A stretch of DNA of 64,000 nt, from positions 2,914,001 through 2,978,000 of the forward strand of contig NZ_CP195105.1 in assembly GCF_051175565.1 (NCBI RefSeq), written 5' to 3'. The notes beneath the pieces were generated by a model. That model was not told the origin of the DNA and did not search any database. It saw only the letters and a program-made list of their open reading frames with translations. Both the position numbers and the translations under genes were made by a program. Position 1 is the first letter of the stretch; the number at the start of each line of letters is the position of its first letter. Source of the DNA: Daejeonia sp002484105 (GTDB lineage Bacteria > Bacteroidota > Bacteroidia > Flavobacteriales > Weeksellaceae). This document shows, in pieces, positions 1-8,327 of the stretch.

Positions 1-1
1 A

Positions 2-679
2 AAAAACAACCGCGTGGTAGAGATCATTATTTCTTCCGTAAAACCTTTTGACCTGATGATGGGGAAAATTCTCGGCGTTACCCTCGTTGCATTGACACAA
101 TTTGTGATCTGGATTGCGATGTCCGTCACGGGTGCTTTATTCCTGAATACCGGCTTTTCGGCGATGCAGAAAAGCCTGCCCGGCACGGAAGACCATGCCA
201 TGATGCAGAAACTGGATTTCAGCCAGTATGCTACGGAAATTTCGCATATCCTGCTCGGACTGAACTTTCCGCTTATCATCCTTGTTTTTATTGTTTTTTT
301 CCTTCTCGGGTATGTTTTCTACAGTTCGGTATATGCTGCGATTGGCTCTGCAGTGGACAACGAAACCGAAACACAGCAGTTTACGCTTTTTGCAATAGTC
401 CCACTGATGCTGGGCATGTACGGAAGTTTCACAATTATGAACAATCCGGACGGTCCGCTGGCATTCTGGTTGTCGGTGATTCCCTTCACATCACCTGTAG
501 CAATGATTGCGAGAATTCCTTTTGGCGTTCCGCTGTGGCAGATTCTGCTGTCTTTTGTGCTTCTGCTGGGATCAACATTACTGATGGTGTCCGTTGCGGC
601 CCGCATCTACCGAATCGGCATCCTTACCTATGGCAACAAAGCTACTCTGAAAGAAATCTGGAGGTGGATGAGGAATTGA
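2..679 (+). CDS. ABC-2 type transporter permease, C-terminal part (cut by window edge)
   Basis: The frame is open to the left edge, so the start lies outside the window; what remains is about 225 residues. Four to five strongly hydrophobic stretches are visible (GKILGVTLVALTQFVIW, PLIILVFIVFFLLGYVF, FTLFAIVPLMLGMYG, the WLSVIPFTSPVAMI region, QILLSFVLLLGSTLLMV). The pattern VEIIISSVKPFDLMMGKILG followed by a SPVAMIARIP motif is typical of NatB-like ABC-2 permeases (PF12698 class). It would sit in the inner membrane and pair with an ABC ATPase probably encoded to the left. Substrate unknown; NatAB-type sodium export is a common but unproven label. A strong terminator follows the stop. Confidence 0.85.
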   Translation, partial: KNNRVVEIIISSVKPFDLMMGKILGVTLVALTQFVIWIAMSVTGALFLNTGFSAMQKSLPGTEDHAMMQKLDFSQYATEISHILLGLNFPLIILVFIVFFLLGYVFYSSVYAAIGSAVDNETETQQFTLFAIVPLMLGMYGSFTIMNNPDGPLAFWLSVIPFTSPVAMIARIPFGVPLWQILLSFVLLLGSTLLMVSVAARIYRIGILTYGNKATLKEIWRWMRN

Positions 680-698
680 TTTCCCGTCAAATTAAAGT

Positions 699-735
699 AA
701 AAAACTCACCTTCATCATGATGGGTGAGTTTTTTT
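699..735. terminator. Bidirectional intrinsic terminator
   Basis: AAAAACTCACC and GGTGAGTTTTT form an inverted repeat around a partly self-complementary TCATCATGA loop, with A and T runs on either side. It lies between the convergent ABC permease and pafA genes and can serve both. Confidence 0.85.
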
Positions 736-761
736 AATAGAATTCAAATTACTAATTGAAA

Positions 762-2408
762 TTATTTCTCAATCACTTCATTGATGGGGGTACCAACGTT
801 GCCGCTTGGGTTTTCTATTTTCAGGAGTTGAGCAATGGTAGGTGCAATGTCTGTCATAAAATGTGGCTGACTGCTCTCACCATGTTTTATTTTCCAGCCC
901 ATAAAAATCAATGGAATATGTGCATCATAAGAATTCCAGACACTGTGTGTGGTTCCTTTTTTGGCGTAGGAAGGCAGCATGCTGTCATGAGAAATCACCT
1001 GAATATCACCACTGCGCTGCCAGTTGTACCCATTGATGATTCTGGTCTTTATGGGTTCCGGAATACTGGATTGTGCTGCTTTCTGAAGGTCTACGGCATA
1101 AAGTATTCTTTCGTTCTGGTTCAGGATATCGAGGATAAACTGCTTTACTGCATCTTTCTGTAAACCTTTAGACTGAATTTCCGCATCATTCAGATATATC
1201 TGATAATTCATCACAGAAGCGACAAGTTTGTCTGATCCGAATTTCTGCTGAAGCTGATCTGCAAGATCCTTTTTCAGGCCCTCATCAAAATAACCCGTCA
1301 TCATTTTATTTGCCTGGAGAAACCCCACAGAATGCGCACCGCCATGGTCTGCAGAAAGAAACACCAGGTAGTTGCCCTGTCCTACTTTTTTGTCCAGATA
1401 TTGGAAGAAATCGGCCAGATCTTTGTCGAGTCTCAGATATACATCTTCAACTTCCACGGAATTGGGTCCAAAAGCATGCCCCGAATAATCTGTTGAGGCC
1501 AGGTTAACCGCTAAAAAATCGGTGATATCATCTGCACCGAGCTGATAATTGGCCAGCGCATGTTCTGCAAAATCAAGGGTCAGTGTATTTCCGAAGGGTG
1601 TGGTTCTGATAATTCCTTTTTTCTTTGCATAATCTGCCGCGAGATTGTTGTATGGGAAAACAGATTTCTGTGCACTACCAAGAAGATTTTCCCAGGGGAC
1701 ATCATCTGCAGAACTTTCTGTATATTCCGCTATTGGAAGCAGCGTATTCCATCCGTTGGCAACCAGCTTTTCCGGCATTTTATCTCCATTGTAGTCCTTG
1801 ACCCATTTTGGGAGTTCATTCATATAATAACTGCTGGTGATGAAGTTTCCTGTAGAATCGTCAAACCAGAAAGCTGCTGTAGGATTGTGACCTGCGGGAA
1901 GAATGGATGCGCGGTCTTTGAGTGACACTCCGACTACTTTCCCCTGAAAATTGGTTGCAAGACGCAACTGATCGGTAATGGTAGAACTCCATAAATTCTT
2001 CGGAGAATGTTGGCCGCTGTCTTTATTTTCTGTCCCTACCGGCTGGACGGATATATCGGAAGTACAGTACACATTTTTACCTGTTTTACGGTCGTACCAG
2101 TCATTTCCGGCAATACCGTGTATGGAAGGCACCGCCCCTGTATAAATACTGGTATGTCCGATTGCAGTCACTGTCGGCACATATGGGATCAGCACATTGT
2201 TCAGAGAATATCCCTGGCTGAGAAGCCTTCTGAAACCATCGTTTCCGAATTTTTCATAATACCGGAAGAGATAGTCCCACCTCATCTGATCCACCACAAG
2301 CCCGACAACGAGTTTGGGGCGGTCTAACTGCTGGGTTTTGCTTTTCTGTGCACGGATACTACCAAAAGAAAGCAGCGCGAGGGCTACTACTGTAATTTTC
2401 TTAATCAT
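762..2408 (-). CDS. pafA: PafA-type alkaline phosphatase (secreted phosphomonoesterase)
   Basis: A 548-residue protein when started at the ATG at 2408, which opens a clean signal peptide (MIKKITVVALALLSFGSIRAQ). An in-frame upstream ATG at 2459 adds 17 residues that would bury the signal and is less likely. Zn-ligand and catalytic signatures of the alkaline phosphatase superfamily are in order: LVVDQMRWD, the nucleophile Thr in PTVTAIGHTS, TDYSGHAFGP, SADHGG and the late THS motif. KDRAS corresponds to the Lys/Arg pair typical of PafA from Elizabethkingia meningoseptica, which confers monoesterase preference and Pi-insensitive activity (family knowledge). It likely acts in the periplasm to release phosphate from organic phosphates. 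Transcribed alone. Confidence 0.92.
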   Translation of the reverse strand: MIKKITVVALALLSFGSIRAQKSKTQQLDRPKLVVGLVVDQMRWDYLFRYYEKFGNDGFRRLLSQGYSLNNVLIPYVPTVTAIGHTSIYTGAVPSIHGIAGNDWYDRKTGKNVYCTSDISVQPVGTENKDSGQHSPKNLWSSTITDQLRLATNFQGKVVGVSLKDRASILPAGHNPTAAFWFDDSTGNFITSSYYMNELPKWVKDYNGDKMPEKLVANGWNTLLPIAEYTESSADDVPWENLLGSAQKSVFPYNNLAADYAKKKGIIRTTPFGNTLTLDFAEHALANYQLGADDITDFLAVNLASTDYSGHAFGPNSVEVEDVYLRLDKDLADFFQYLDKKVGQGNYLVFLSADHGGAHSVGFLQANKMMTGYFDEGLKKDLADQLQQKFGSDKLVASVMNYQIYLNDAEIQSKGLQKDAVKQFILDILNQNERILYAVDLQKAAQSSIPEPIKTRIINGYNWQRSGDIQVISHDSMLPSYAKKGTTHSVWNSYDAHIPLIFMGWKIKHGESSQPHFMTDIAPTIAQLLKIENPSGNVGTPINEVIEK

Positions 2409-2525
2409 TCTGTCGGATTTTGATAATACAAAAATAAGCGATTTGAAAGAGTTCTGCATTAATCAGACATTACAAAATAAAAAAACCACCTTTTTGAGGT
2501 GGCCTGTATTTGTAAAATGAGCAGA

Positions 2526-3452
2526 TTACAGTTTGAGATCACCGTTTACCTGTCTTACCGCTTCTGCTGCAGTGGCAAATTTTTCTTTTTCGGCATCGGT
2601 GAGCGGGATATCAACAATTTTTTCGATACCGTTGCTTCCTATAATGGCAGGAACGCCGAGGCATATATCTTTCTGTCCGTATTCTCCGTCAAGCAGCACA
2701 GAGCAAGGCACCATTTTTTTCTGGTCGCAGACGATAGACTGTACGAGTACAGAAACCGCAGCTCCCGGTGCATACCATGCAGAAGTACCAAGAAGTTTGG
2801 TAAGAGTTGCTCCGCCTACTTTGGTTTCTTCTACAACATAATTCTGTTTTTCTTCGCTCAGGAATTCTGTAACCGGAACACCGTTTCTGGTTGCTTTGGT
2901 AATAAGCGGCACCATGCCGGTATCAGAATGGGCAGCGATCACCATACCGTCTACATCAGAAATCGGACATTCGAGGGCTTCTGCCAATCTGTATTTGAAA
3001 CGTGCAGAATCCAGTGCGCCTCCCATACCGATAATTCTTTCTTTTGGCAGTCCCGAAGTTTTGTGTACCAGATAAGCCATTGTATCCATAGGATTGGAAA
3101 CCACGATGATGATAACATCCGGAGAATGTTTAACGAGATTTTCGGTAACGTCTTTTACTATACCTGCATTGATGCCAATCAGTTCTTCTCTTGTCATCCC
3201 TGGTTTTCTGGGTATTCCGGAAGTGATTACGGCTACTTTGGATCCGGCAGTTTTGCTGTAATCTCCTGTAGTACCGGTAATTTTAGTATCAAAGCCATTC
3301 AGGGAAGCGGTCTGCATCAGATCCATTGCTTTGCCTTCTGCATAGCCTTCCTTGATATCTACCAAAACCACCTCTGATGCGAAATTTTTCAACGCAATGT
3401 ACTCTGCACACGAAGCTCCTACCGCTCCGGCTCCTACTACGGTTACTTTCAT
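2526..3452 (-). CDS. mdh: Malate dehydrogenase
   Basis: A 308-residue LDH/MDH-family protein of the LDH-like MDH group. The N-terminal Rossmann motif is VVGAGAVGAS, followed by the acidic NAD-selecting residue in VVLVDI. The substrate-binding loop GIPRKPGMTREE and the N-P motif VSNPMDTM are present, as is the catalytic His-Asp region AHSDTG. It interconverts malate and oxaloacetate with NAD in the TCA cycle, in the cytoplasm. Length is normal. It has its own promoter at 3506-3536 and is separated from pafA by a short gap, so probably monocistronic. Confidence 0.96.
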   Translation of the reverse strand: MKVTVVGAGAVGASCAEYIALKNFASEVVLVDIKEGYAEGKAMDLMQTASLNGFDTKITGTTGDYSKTAGSKVAVITSGIPRKPGMTREELIGINAGIVKDVTENLVKHSPDVIIIVVSNPMDTMAYLVHKTSGLPKERIIGMGGALDSARFKYRLAEALECPISDVDGMVIAAHSDTGMVPLITKATRNGVPVTEFLSEEKQNYVVEETKVGGATLTKLLGTSAWYAPGAAVSVLVQSIVCDQKKMVPCSVLLDGEYGQKDICLGVPAIIGSNGIEKIVDIPLTDAEKEKFATAAEAVRQVNGDLKL

Positions 3453-3505
3453 AATATTATTTTTAAATGAATTAAAGGTTTATTGTTGCCTTTTTATCAG
3501 ACATC

Positions 3506-3536
3506 CAAATTTACTAAATATCATCAGCTCCGGCAA
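3506..3536 (-). promoter_or_regulatory. Bacteroidota-type promoter for mdh
   Basis: On the minus strand the -7 box TAAATTTG (3513-3506) is preceded by TTG (3536-3534) with a 20-nt gap, matching the Bacteroidota sigma-A consensus TTG-N(about 20)-TAnnTTTG. The box is about 55 nt upstream of the mdh ATG. Confidence 0.75.
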
Positions 3537-3544
3537 TACAGAAA

Positions 3545-3562
3545 ATATGTTTTTAAACATAT
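3545..3562. promoter_or_regulatory. Perfect 18-bp palindrome upstream of mdh (possible operator)
   Basis: ATATGTTTTTAAACATAT is a perfect inverted repeat (8-bp arms around TT). It begins 9 bp upstream of the mdh -33 element, where an activator or repressor dimer would bind. The rest of the 341-bp gap 3453-3793 shows only the mdh promoter and the terminator at 3753-3789. Confidence 0.4.
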
Positions 3563-3752
3563 CCGCCGATGATATATATCAAAAAAAGATCTTCTGTCTG
3601 CAAAAAATATTATCCCTTTACGCTGAAAATATTTGAGACATTTCTCCTGAAAATTTTCAAAAAAAACTCTCTTTGGAAACCCGAATACCGATTACATTTT
3701 CACGAAAAAAACAGAATCTCACTTTCTTTTCACAGAAGGTGCTTATAGAGCA

Positions 3753-3789
3753 AAAAATATCACAGGTTTCGGAAACTTGTGATATTTTT
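3753..3789. terminator. Very stable hairpin terminator
   Basis: A 12-bp stem AAAAATATCACA/TGTGATATTTTT continues through a G-T pair into GTTT/AAAC, closing a CGG triloop: about 17 bp in total. It lies directly after the minus-strand stop at 3794 and has T-runs on both strands. Confidence 0.85.
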
Positions 3790-3793
3790 CTGA

Positions 3794-4807
3794 TCATTTT
3801 TCTTCTTCAAAATACAAACGATAATATTTTCCTTTTTCATCCTGACCGGTTTCGATCATTTTGCGGTCGCCGTGGATATAAATGTGGAAATTTTTGTCGA
3901 GCTTGATAACACTTTTAAAGCCTCGGCTCTGTTTCTTTACAGCACTTTCGTTGATGGGAAATTCTTCTGAAATCGAGACCTGCATTTCCTGTTCGTAGTC
4001 GGACTTGTAATTTACAAAACTATCAATCACGTTCTGGTCTTCGAGTACTTCACTGGCAAATTCGTCAAAATTGAACTGCTCTTTCTCTTTGAAAAAACTG
4101 ACCGATTTGTTGAGAAAATCAGCCTGATCTGCTTTGGAAACTTCAAACTCCTGGGGCAACTGTTTGGCAATAAAATCTTTATAGACGGTCATGGTTTCCT
4201 GTGTCTGGAAATAGTCGTTTTCGCGCTGTTTGATTTTCAGGAAATCCTCAAACCAATAATATATATCACCACTTTTGTTGTTGTCTATTGCCGATACGAT
4301 ATATCCGTCTTCCTTATCGTTATTATAGATCAGTGCGGCTTTGTCTATTTTGTTCAGGCTGATGCCAAAGTCTTTCTCTATTTCAAAAGAGGCGCCATCG
4401 GGAAAAACTTTCAGAAATGCTTCTTTTTTTTCTGTCTTGAAGAGGCCGATACGGTCAATTTTTCCGGTTTCGGATTCTTCACCATCAAAATATACGATAT
4501 AGAGCTCGCCACTCTGCACACGCGGATTCTCGGTAATATCATAAAGGTGTTTGGCGATGGTTTCGCTTTCCCAGAGAAATTTGGTTTTATCTTCAAAGAT
4601 TTCCGAAACCGCTCCGTACACAACATTGTTGGCCAGATACGTATCGCTGTAAAAATGAAACTGTTCTTCGGATTTGAAGGATTTCAGGAAAAAATCTTCC
4701 AGTGTCTCCTTCATATCTTCAGAAAGCTGCAACTCTTCCTGGGATAGGATCAGTGATTCCTGGTTGATTTTGTTTCCTGCACGGTGTACTATTATTTTGG
4801 ATATCAT
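3794..4807 (-). CDS. Nucleoid-associated protein, NdpA/YejK family
   Basis: 337 residues. The opening MISKIIVHRAGNKINQESL and the GELYIVYFDG and RIGLFKTEKKEAFLKV stretches are characteristic of the 37-kDa nucleoid-associated protein family (PF04245, NdpA/YejK). E. coli YejK associates with the nucleoid; in Bacteroidota the role is not established. No signal peptide or membrane segment; cytoplasmic. Monocistronic, with promoter box at 4826-4833 and a strong terminator downstream. Confidence 0.85.
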   Translation of the reverse strand: MISKIIVHRAGNKINQESLILSQEELQLSEDMKETLEDFFLKSFKSEEQFHFYSDTYLANNVVYGAVSEIFEDKTKFLWESETIAKHLYDITENPRVQSGELYIVYFDGEESETGKIDRIGLFKTEKKEAFLKVFPDGASFEIEKDFGISLNKIDKAALIYNNDKEDGYIVSAIDNNKSGDIYYWFEDFLKIKQRENDYFQTQETMTVYKDFIAKQLPQEFEVSKADQADFLNKSVSFFKEKEQFNFDEFASEVLEDQNVIDSFVNYKSDYEQEMQVSISEEFPINESAVKKQSRGFKSVIKLDKNFHIYIHGDRKMIETGQDEKGKYYRLYFEEEK

Positions 4808-4825
4808 ACTCTAGAATTTGGATTG

Positions 4826-4833
4826 CAAATATA
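4826..4833 (-). promoter_or_regulatory. -7 box for the nucleoid-associated protein gene
   Basis: TATATTTG on the minus strand, 18 nt before the ATG, matches TAnnTTTG. No exact TTG was located at the ideal -33 distance. Confidence 0.6.
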
Positions 4834-4925
4834 GTTTTCTCTCTGTGAAAAACGAACGATGATGCTTTCTTTACATCAAAAATCCGCCCCGGAAAAGGAA
4901 CGGAAATTTCAAATCTTCTAGTAGA

Positions 4926-5918
4926 TTATCTGTTGAGGAGCATTGCAGCTTCTTTTGCTGTATAAGTGAAAATCATATCTGCGCCTGCACGCTTGATGCA
5001 GGTAAGACTCTCCAAAACAGCTTTGTCGTTATCCAACCAGCCGTTCTGTACGGCAGCTTTCAGCATGGCATATTCTCCACTGACATGGTATACCGCAATC
5101 GGAAGATCGGTAGCTTCCCTCACTTTGGAAACGATATCAAGATACGGCAGCCCCGGTTTGATCATGATGATATCTGCACCTTCGTCAATATCCTTATACA
5201 CTTCATTCAGAGCCTCACGTGAGTTGTGAAAATCCATTTGATACGTCTGCTTGTCTTCAGGAATCTCGATATCCGCCTTGGGTGCACTATCCAGTGCAAA
5301 ACGGAAAGGACCGTAAAATGAACTTGCATATTTTGCCGCATAGCTCAGGATGCCGACATTGCTAAAACCGCTTTCTTCCAAAGCTTCCCGCATCACACCG
5401 ATTCTTCCGTCCATCATATCACTGGGTGCAATGATATCGGCACCTGCTTCTGCCTGCGAAACCGCCATTCTGGCAAGCGCTTCTATAGTTGCATCGTTGT
5501 CTATTATGCCGTTGCGTACAATTCCATCGTGTCCATAGATGGAATAAGGATCCAGCGCTGCATCCGGCATCACAATCATGCCCGGCACAGCATCTTTAAT
5601 GGCTTTGATGGTTTTCTGCATCAGCCCGTCCGGATTCCAAGCTTCCTTACCGGTATTGTCTTTCAGGGATTCGGAAACCTTCATATAAAGATTTACTGCT
5701 TTTACGCCCAATTCATAGATTTCTTTACATTCTTTAACGGTAAGATCAATACTTCTGCGGAAGACACCGGGCATCGCAGTAACAGGTTCTTCACGGTTGT
5801 TTCCTTCCATTACGAAAAGCGGGAGCACGAGGTCGTCAGTAGCCAGACGGGTCTCGCGCACGAGTCTTCTGACACTGTCATTCACCCTCATTCTCCGGTT
5901 TCTTGAATAAATAATCAT
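4926..5918 (-). CDS. hemB: Delta-aminolevulinic acid dehydratase (porphobilinogen synthase)
   Basis: 330 residues from the ATG at 5918 (MIIYSRNRRMR). An upstream in-frame ATG at 5951 overlaps the predicted -7 box at 5949-5956 and is therefore unlikely. It condenses two 5-aminolevulinate molecules to porphobilinogen in haem synthesis. The two Schiff-base lysines lie in YAAKYASSFYGP and IMIKPGLPYLD. The metal loop reads PDAALDPYSIYGHDG, with Asp/Ala where Zn-dependent enzymes have a Cys cluster, so this is the Cys-free, Mg-type class. Monocistronic and divergent from the T9SS cargo gene. Confidence 0.96.
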   Translation of the reverse strand: MIIYSRNRRMRVNDSVRRLVRETRLATDDLVLPLFVMEGNNREEPVTAMPGVFRRSIDLTVKECKEIYELGVKAVNLYMKVSESLKDNTGKEAWNPDGLMQKTIKAIKDAVPGMIVMPDAALDPYSIYGHDGIVRNGIIDNDATIEALARMAVSQAEAGADIIAPSDMMDGRIGVMREALEESGFSNVGILSYAAKYASSFYGPFRFALDSAPKADIEIPEDKQTYQMDFHNSREALNEVYKDIDEGADIIMIKPGLPYLDIVSKVREATDLPIAVYHVSGEYAMLKAAVQNGWLDNDKAVLESLTCIKRAGADMIFTYTAKEAAMLLNR

Positions 5919-5948
5919 TTTTGGAATAATTTTTGAGATATTTCTGTG

Positions 5949-5956
5949 CAAATTTA
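5949..5956 (-). promoter_or_regulatory. -7 box for hemB
   Basis: TAAATTTG on the minus strand, 30 nt before the hemB ATG at 5918. It supports that start over the upstream ATG at 5951, which lies inside the box. Confidence 0.65.
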
Positions 5957-5980
5957 CTTAGACATTTATTTAGGATCTTA

Positions 5981-6011
5981 TTGCATATTAATTTGGTTTT
6001 GAATAATTTTG
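5981..6011 (+). promoter_or_regulatory. Promoter for the small T9SS cargo gene
   Basis: TTG (5981-5983), 20-nt gap, then TAATTTTG (6004-6011), matching the Bacteroidota consensus. The ATG at 6038 follows 26 nt later. Confidence 0.7.
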
Positions 6012-6037
6012 TAAAATCTATACAGATTGTTTCACCT

Positions 6038-6382
6038 ATGAAAAAATTTTTATTCTTTATATTCATTATTGCCGCATCTGCTCATTTCAATGCCCAAACG
6101 AGTGCCAGAGAGATTTCTTTTGCCTCACAGAAAACGGATGATGGTTTGATGATTGTGTATCCCAATCCTGCCAAGGACTTTATCCTTCTCAAATCCAAAG
6201 ATTCTTCGCTGAAAATTAAATCTGTTGCTTTTTACTCCATACTTGGTGTACAGGTGGCAGAATACAACATCAACGCGAATACCTCCGAACTCCGGCTGGA
6301 CCGTCTGAAACCGGGAAAATATCTTCTGAGATATACTTTAAGTGATAATACACAAAAGGTAACACAGATCGTGAAACAATAA
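6038..6382 (+). CDS. Small secreted protein that is almost entirely a T9SS type A sorting domain
   Basis: 114 residues from the ATG at 6038, which begins the signal peptide MKKFLFFIFIIAASAHFNAQ. An extended frame upstream has no signal and crosses the promoter. After about 25 linker residues comes a T9SS type A sorting domain: VYPNPAKDF, the central SILGVQVAEYN, LRLDRLKPGKYLLRYT and a final TQIVKQ. The C-terminal domain normally directs a large cargo through the type IX secretion system to the cell surface. Here there is practically no cargo, so the function is unknown. The promoter upstream and terminator downstream argue that it is a complete gene, not a truncated tail. Confidence 0.8.
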   Translation: MKKFLFFIFIIAASAHFNAQTSAREISFASQKTDDGLMIVYPNPAKDFILLKSKDSSLKIKSVAFYSILGVQVAEYNINANTSELRLDRLKPGKYLLRYTLSDNTQKVTQIVKQ

Positions 6383-6414
6383 AAAAACTGTCGCAAAAAA
6401 GATAGTTTTTTTTT
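6381..6414 (+). terminator. Intrinsic terminator after the small T9SS gene
   Basis: AACTGTC and GATAGTT pair (one G-T) across GCAAAAAA, followed by a long T-run. The remaining stretch to 6698 holds the minus-strand hairpin at 6655-6675 and no other recognisable feature. Confidence 0.75.
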
Positions 6415-6654
6415 GTTTCAGTAAATTAATTGATGTAGGAAACTATTTTTGAATTAGCATTAAGTCATACAATTACCAACGCCCTTACACCACATTTTGA
6501 CAGCTGAATCATATTGTTTATCTAACATTGTTCCTATAATTGAACCACTCATAACTGCACTATAGCTTTAGTTTCTAGCCAGAAGTATGATTTTATAACA
6601 CAATTTTGAAAACATACACATTTATGAGAACGCTATTCTCCTATTACGAAAAAA

Positions 6655-6675
6655 GACTGCCCACAGGGAGCAGCC
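6655..6675 (-). terminator. Hairpin downstream of the TPR gene
   Basis: CTGCCC pairs with GGGAGCAG with one bulged A. On the minus strand it is followed by T-residues (plus-strand A-run at 6649-6654), so it can terminate the gene ending at 6699. Confidence 0.6.
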
Positions 6676-6698
6676 GATAAAAAATTCAAAGAAAGGTT

Positions 6699-7235
6699 TT
6701 AAGAGTTGAGGAATTGGCTCAGGTTCTGGGCTTCCTGATTTCCGGGGTTGTATTCGAGCGATTTGGCAACATACTCTTTGGCTTTGGCAGGATTGTCTTT
6801 CTGCTCCATGTATGCTACGAAAAAATAGGCATAAGCAAGATTCGGTTTGCTCGACTCGATTTCTTCAGGTTTCACTTTCGCAATATACTGTTCGTATCCT
6901 TTTTTGGCAGCGTCATTATTTTTCGCTGACTGATAGACGTAAGCCTTGCTGTAGTATGCCGGTGCCCAGTCCGGAACAAGAGCAATAAGCTTGTCCCAGG
7001 TTGCGGCGGCAGCATCCCAACTTTGCGCATCCTGATAAGCAGTAGCCAGCTTTACGAGCGAATCTGTATCGTTCGGATTGGCCTCAATTTTCTTTTTAAA
7101 AGCTTCTATAGAAGGGTTTGTAACCGTTTCCTTTGCCACAGCCGAATCGGTAATCTGCGCTTGTACAGATACCACTCCGCCCGCCATGATCATTGCCACG
7201 GCAACCATTTTTTTAACTTCATTTTTCATTTTCAT
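6699..7235 (-). CDS. Secreted tetratricopeptide-repeat protein
   Basis: 178 residues from the ATG at 7235, giving a signal peptide that ends near VVSVQAQ. The mature part has TPR-like helical pairs: ANPNDTDSLVKLATAYQDAQ, WDAAAATWDKLIALVPDW, APAYYSKAYVYQSAKNNDAA and a last unit PAKAKEYVAKSLEYNPGNQE. TPRs usually serve as protein-protein scaffolds; the partner is unknown. Probably periplasmic. Two in-frame ATGs (7235, 7229) are equally possible. It stands alone; the 194-bp gap 7236-7429 is AT-rich with nothing else recognised. Confidence 0.75.
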   Translation of the reverse strand: MKMKNEVKKMVAVAMIMAGGVVSVQAQITDSAVAKETVTNPSIEAFKKKIEANPNDTDSLVKLATAYQDAQSWDAAAATWDKLIALVPDWAPAYYSKAYVYQSAKNNDAAKKGYEQYIAKVKPEEIESSKPNLAYAYFFVAYMEQKDNPAKAKEYVAKSLEYNPGNQEAQNLSQFLNS

Positions 7236-7429
7236 AAATTTTAAATTCAACCACAATTAAGTAATAATACCGGTTAAATACAAATAATTTAAGAAATTAT
7301 TATGAATTTTAATATTATTTAAGATAAATAATCTGTTTCTTATCAAACAGCCAATTTACCTTAACAAAATGACACCCTACTGAAAATACCGACACCCACA
7401 AAGTATTTAAAAACCTGAAAAACAAAGAT

Positions 7430-8170
7430 CTACCGGGAAATTTTAGCAAGCGTTGATGTCTGGGTATGAAGGGTTTGCAGGGAAAGTTTGGTGATATCCA
7501 CTTTTGATACGTTGCCTGCTTCAACATTCACATCTTCTGCCCGCCCGGAAAAAGACGATTTGGAAGCAGAATCTGCATCCACAACAAGTTTACTCACATC
7601 AATATCTGCCGAAAGCTTGGAGGCTCCGTCCAGTTTTACCTTCAGTTCACTGCCTTTTACTTTTGTGTTTATTTTTGCAGCACCATCCAGTTCTATTGCC
7701 AGCTGCTGTGCAGTAATACCCCCTTCCAATTTGGCAGCACCATCCAGTTCTACCGAAAGCTGCTTAAGCTGTAAGCCTTCATCCATCGTAATTTTGGCTG
7801 CAGAAGAGCCTTTCAGACTCCGGAAACCATCCGTATACACCACCACTTCTGTATTGACGTTGTTCAGACCTTTTCGCGGTGTATCATATGTTAGTTTAAG
7901 AATTCCACCGACATTTCTCACCACCACATACTGCATAGCATTCGAGGTGACAACCACTTTGTTCTCTGCAGATTTCCGGATGACAACCTTCATCACACTT
8001 CCGACACTGATTCCGGAGAAACTGCCTGTATCAAAGGTTTTGGTTTGCAGCGGAACATTCCGGAAATCATTCGACAGCAGATTATAGGAGCTTTGGCTGC
8101 CGTTTTTCTGTGTCTGGCAGGATGACATTGCAGCACATACCACCAATAAAACAAAGACTGATTTTTTCAT
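7430..8170 (-). CDS. DUF2807 (head GIN domain) putative lipoprotein
   Basis: 246 residues. The N-terminus MKKSVFVLLVVCAAMSSC resembles a lipoprotein signal peptide with Cys18 as lipidation site. The remainder matches the putative auto-transporter adhesin, head GIN domain (DUF2807, PF10988): FDTGSFSGISVGSVMKVVIRK followed by iterated beta-strand repeats such as LSVELDGAAKLEG, LAIELDGAAKINT and LKVKLDGASKLSA, with a period of about 18-20 residues. The repeats suggest a right-handed beta-helix. Function unknown; envelope location inferred. Monocistronic. Confidence 0.8.
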   Translation of the reverse strand: MKKSVFVLLVVCAAMSSCQTQKNGSQSSYNLLSNDFRNVPLQTKTFDTGSFSGISVGSVMKVVIRKSAENKVVVTSNAMQYVVVRNVGGILKLTYDTPRKGLNNVNTEVVVYTDGFRSLKGSSAAKITMDEGLQLKQLSVELDGAAKLEGGITAQQLAIELDGAAKINTKVKGSELKVKLDGASKLSADIDVSKLVVDADSASKSSFSGRAEDVNVEAGNVSKVDITKLSLQTLHTQTSTLAKISR

Positions 8171-8275
8171 AATTTTATTTTTATATATGTTTAAATTTCA
8201 CAAAGCCTGTCAGGTAATGAGACAATGCAGACTGCCTTTTTGTTACATCACTGACAATCCAAATGTTTCAAAAAA

Positions 8276-8304
8276 AAATCCGGAAACTGTACAGCTCCGG
8301 ATTT
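8276..8304 (-). terminator. Terminator after the NAD(P)HX repair gene
   Basis: AAATCCGGA and TCCGGATTT form a perfect 9-bp stem. On the minus strand it is followed by eight or more T (plus-strand A-run at about 8270-8278). It sits just after the stop at 8328. Confidence 0.85.
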
Positions 8305-8327
8305 GTGTGATTATTCGACGGGAATAT

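Noticed and set aside
756..1163. Long plus-strand frame opposite pafA
   Set aside because: It is antisense to a gene with clear catalytic motifs, has no ribosome-binding site and shows no recognisable protein pattern.
2409..2459. Upstream ATG extension of pafA to 2459
   Set aside because: It adds 17 residues in front of a clear signal peptide and no homolog-like content.
2499..3377. Long open frame of 292 codons opposite mdh
   Set aside because: Compositional shadow of mdh: rich in Cys, Phe and His, with no domain.
3453..3793. Small plus-strand frames in the gap before the nucleoid-associated protein gene
   Set aside because: Very AT-rich, with no start context or domain; the gap is explained by a promoter, a palindrome and a terminator.
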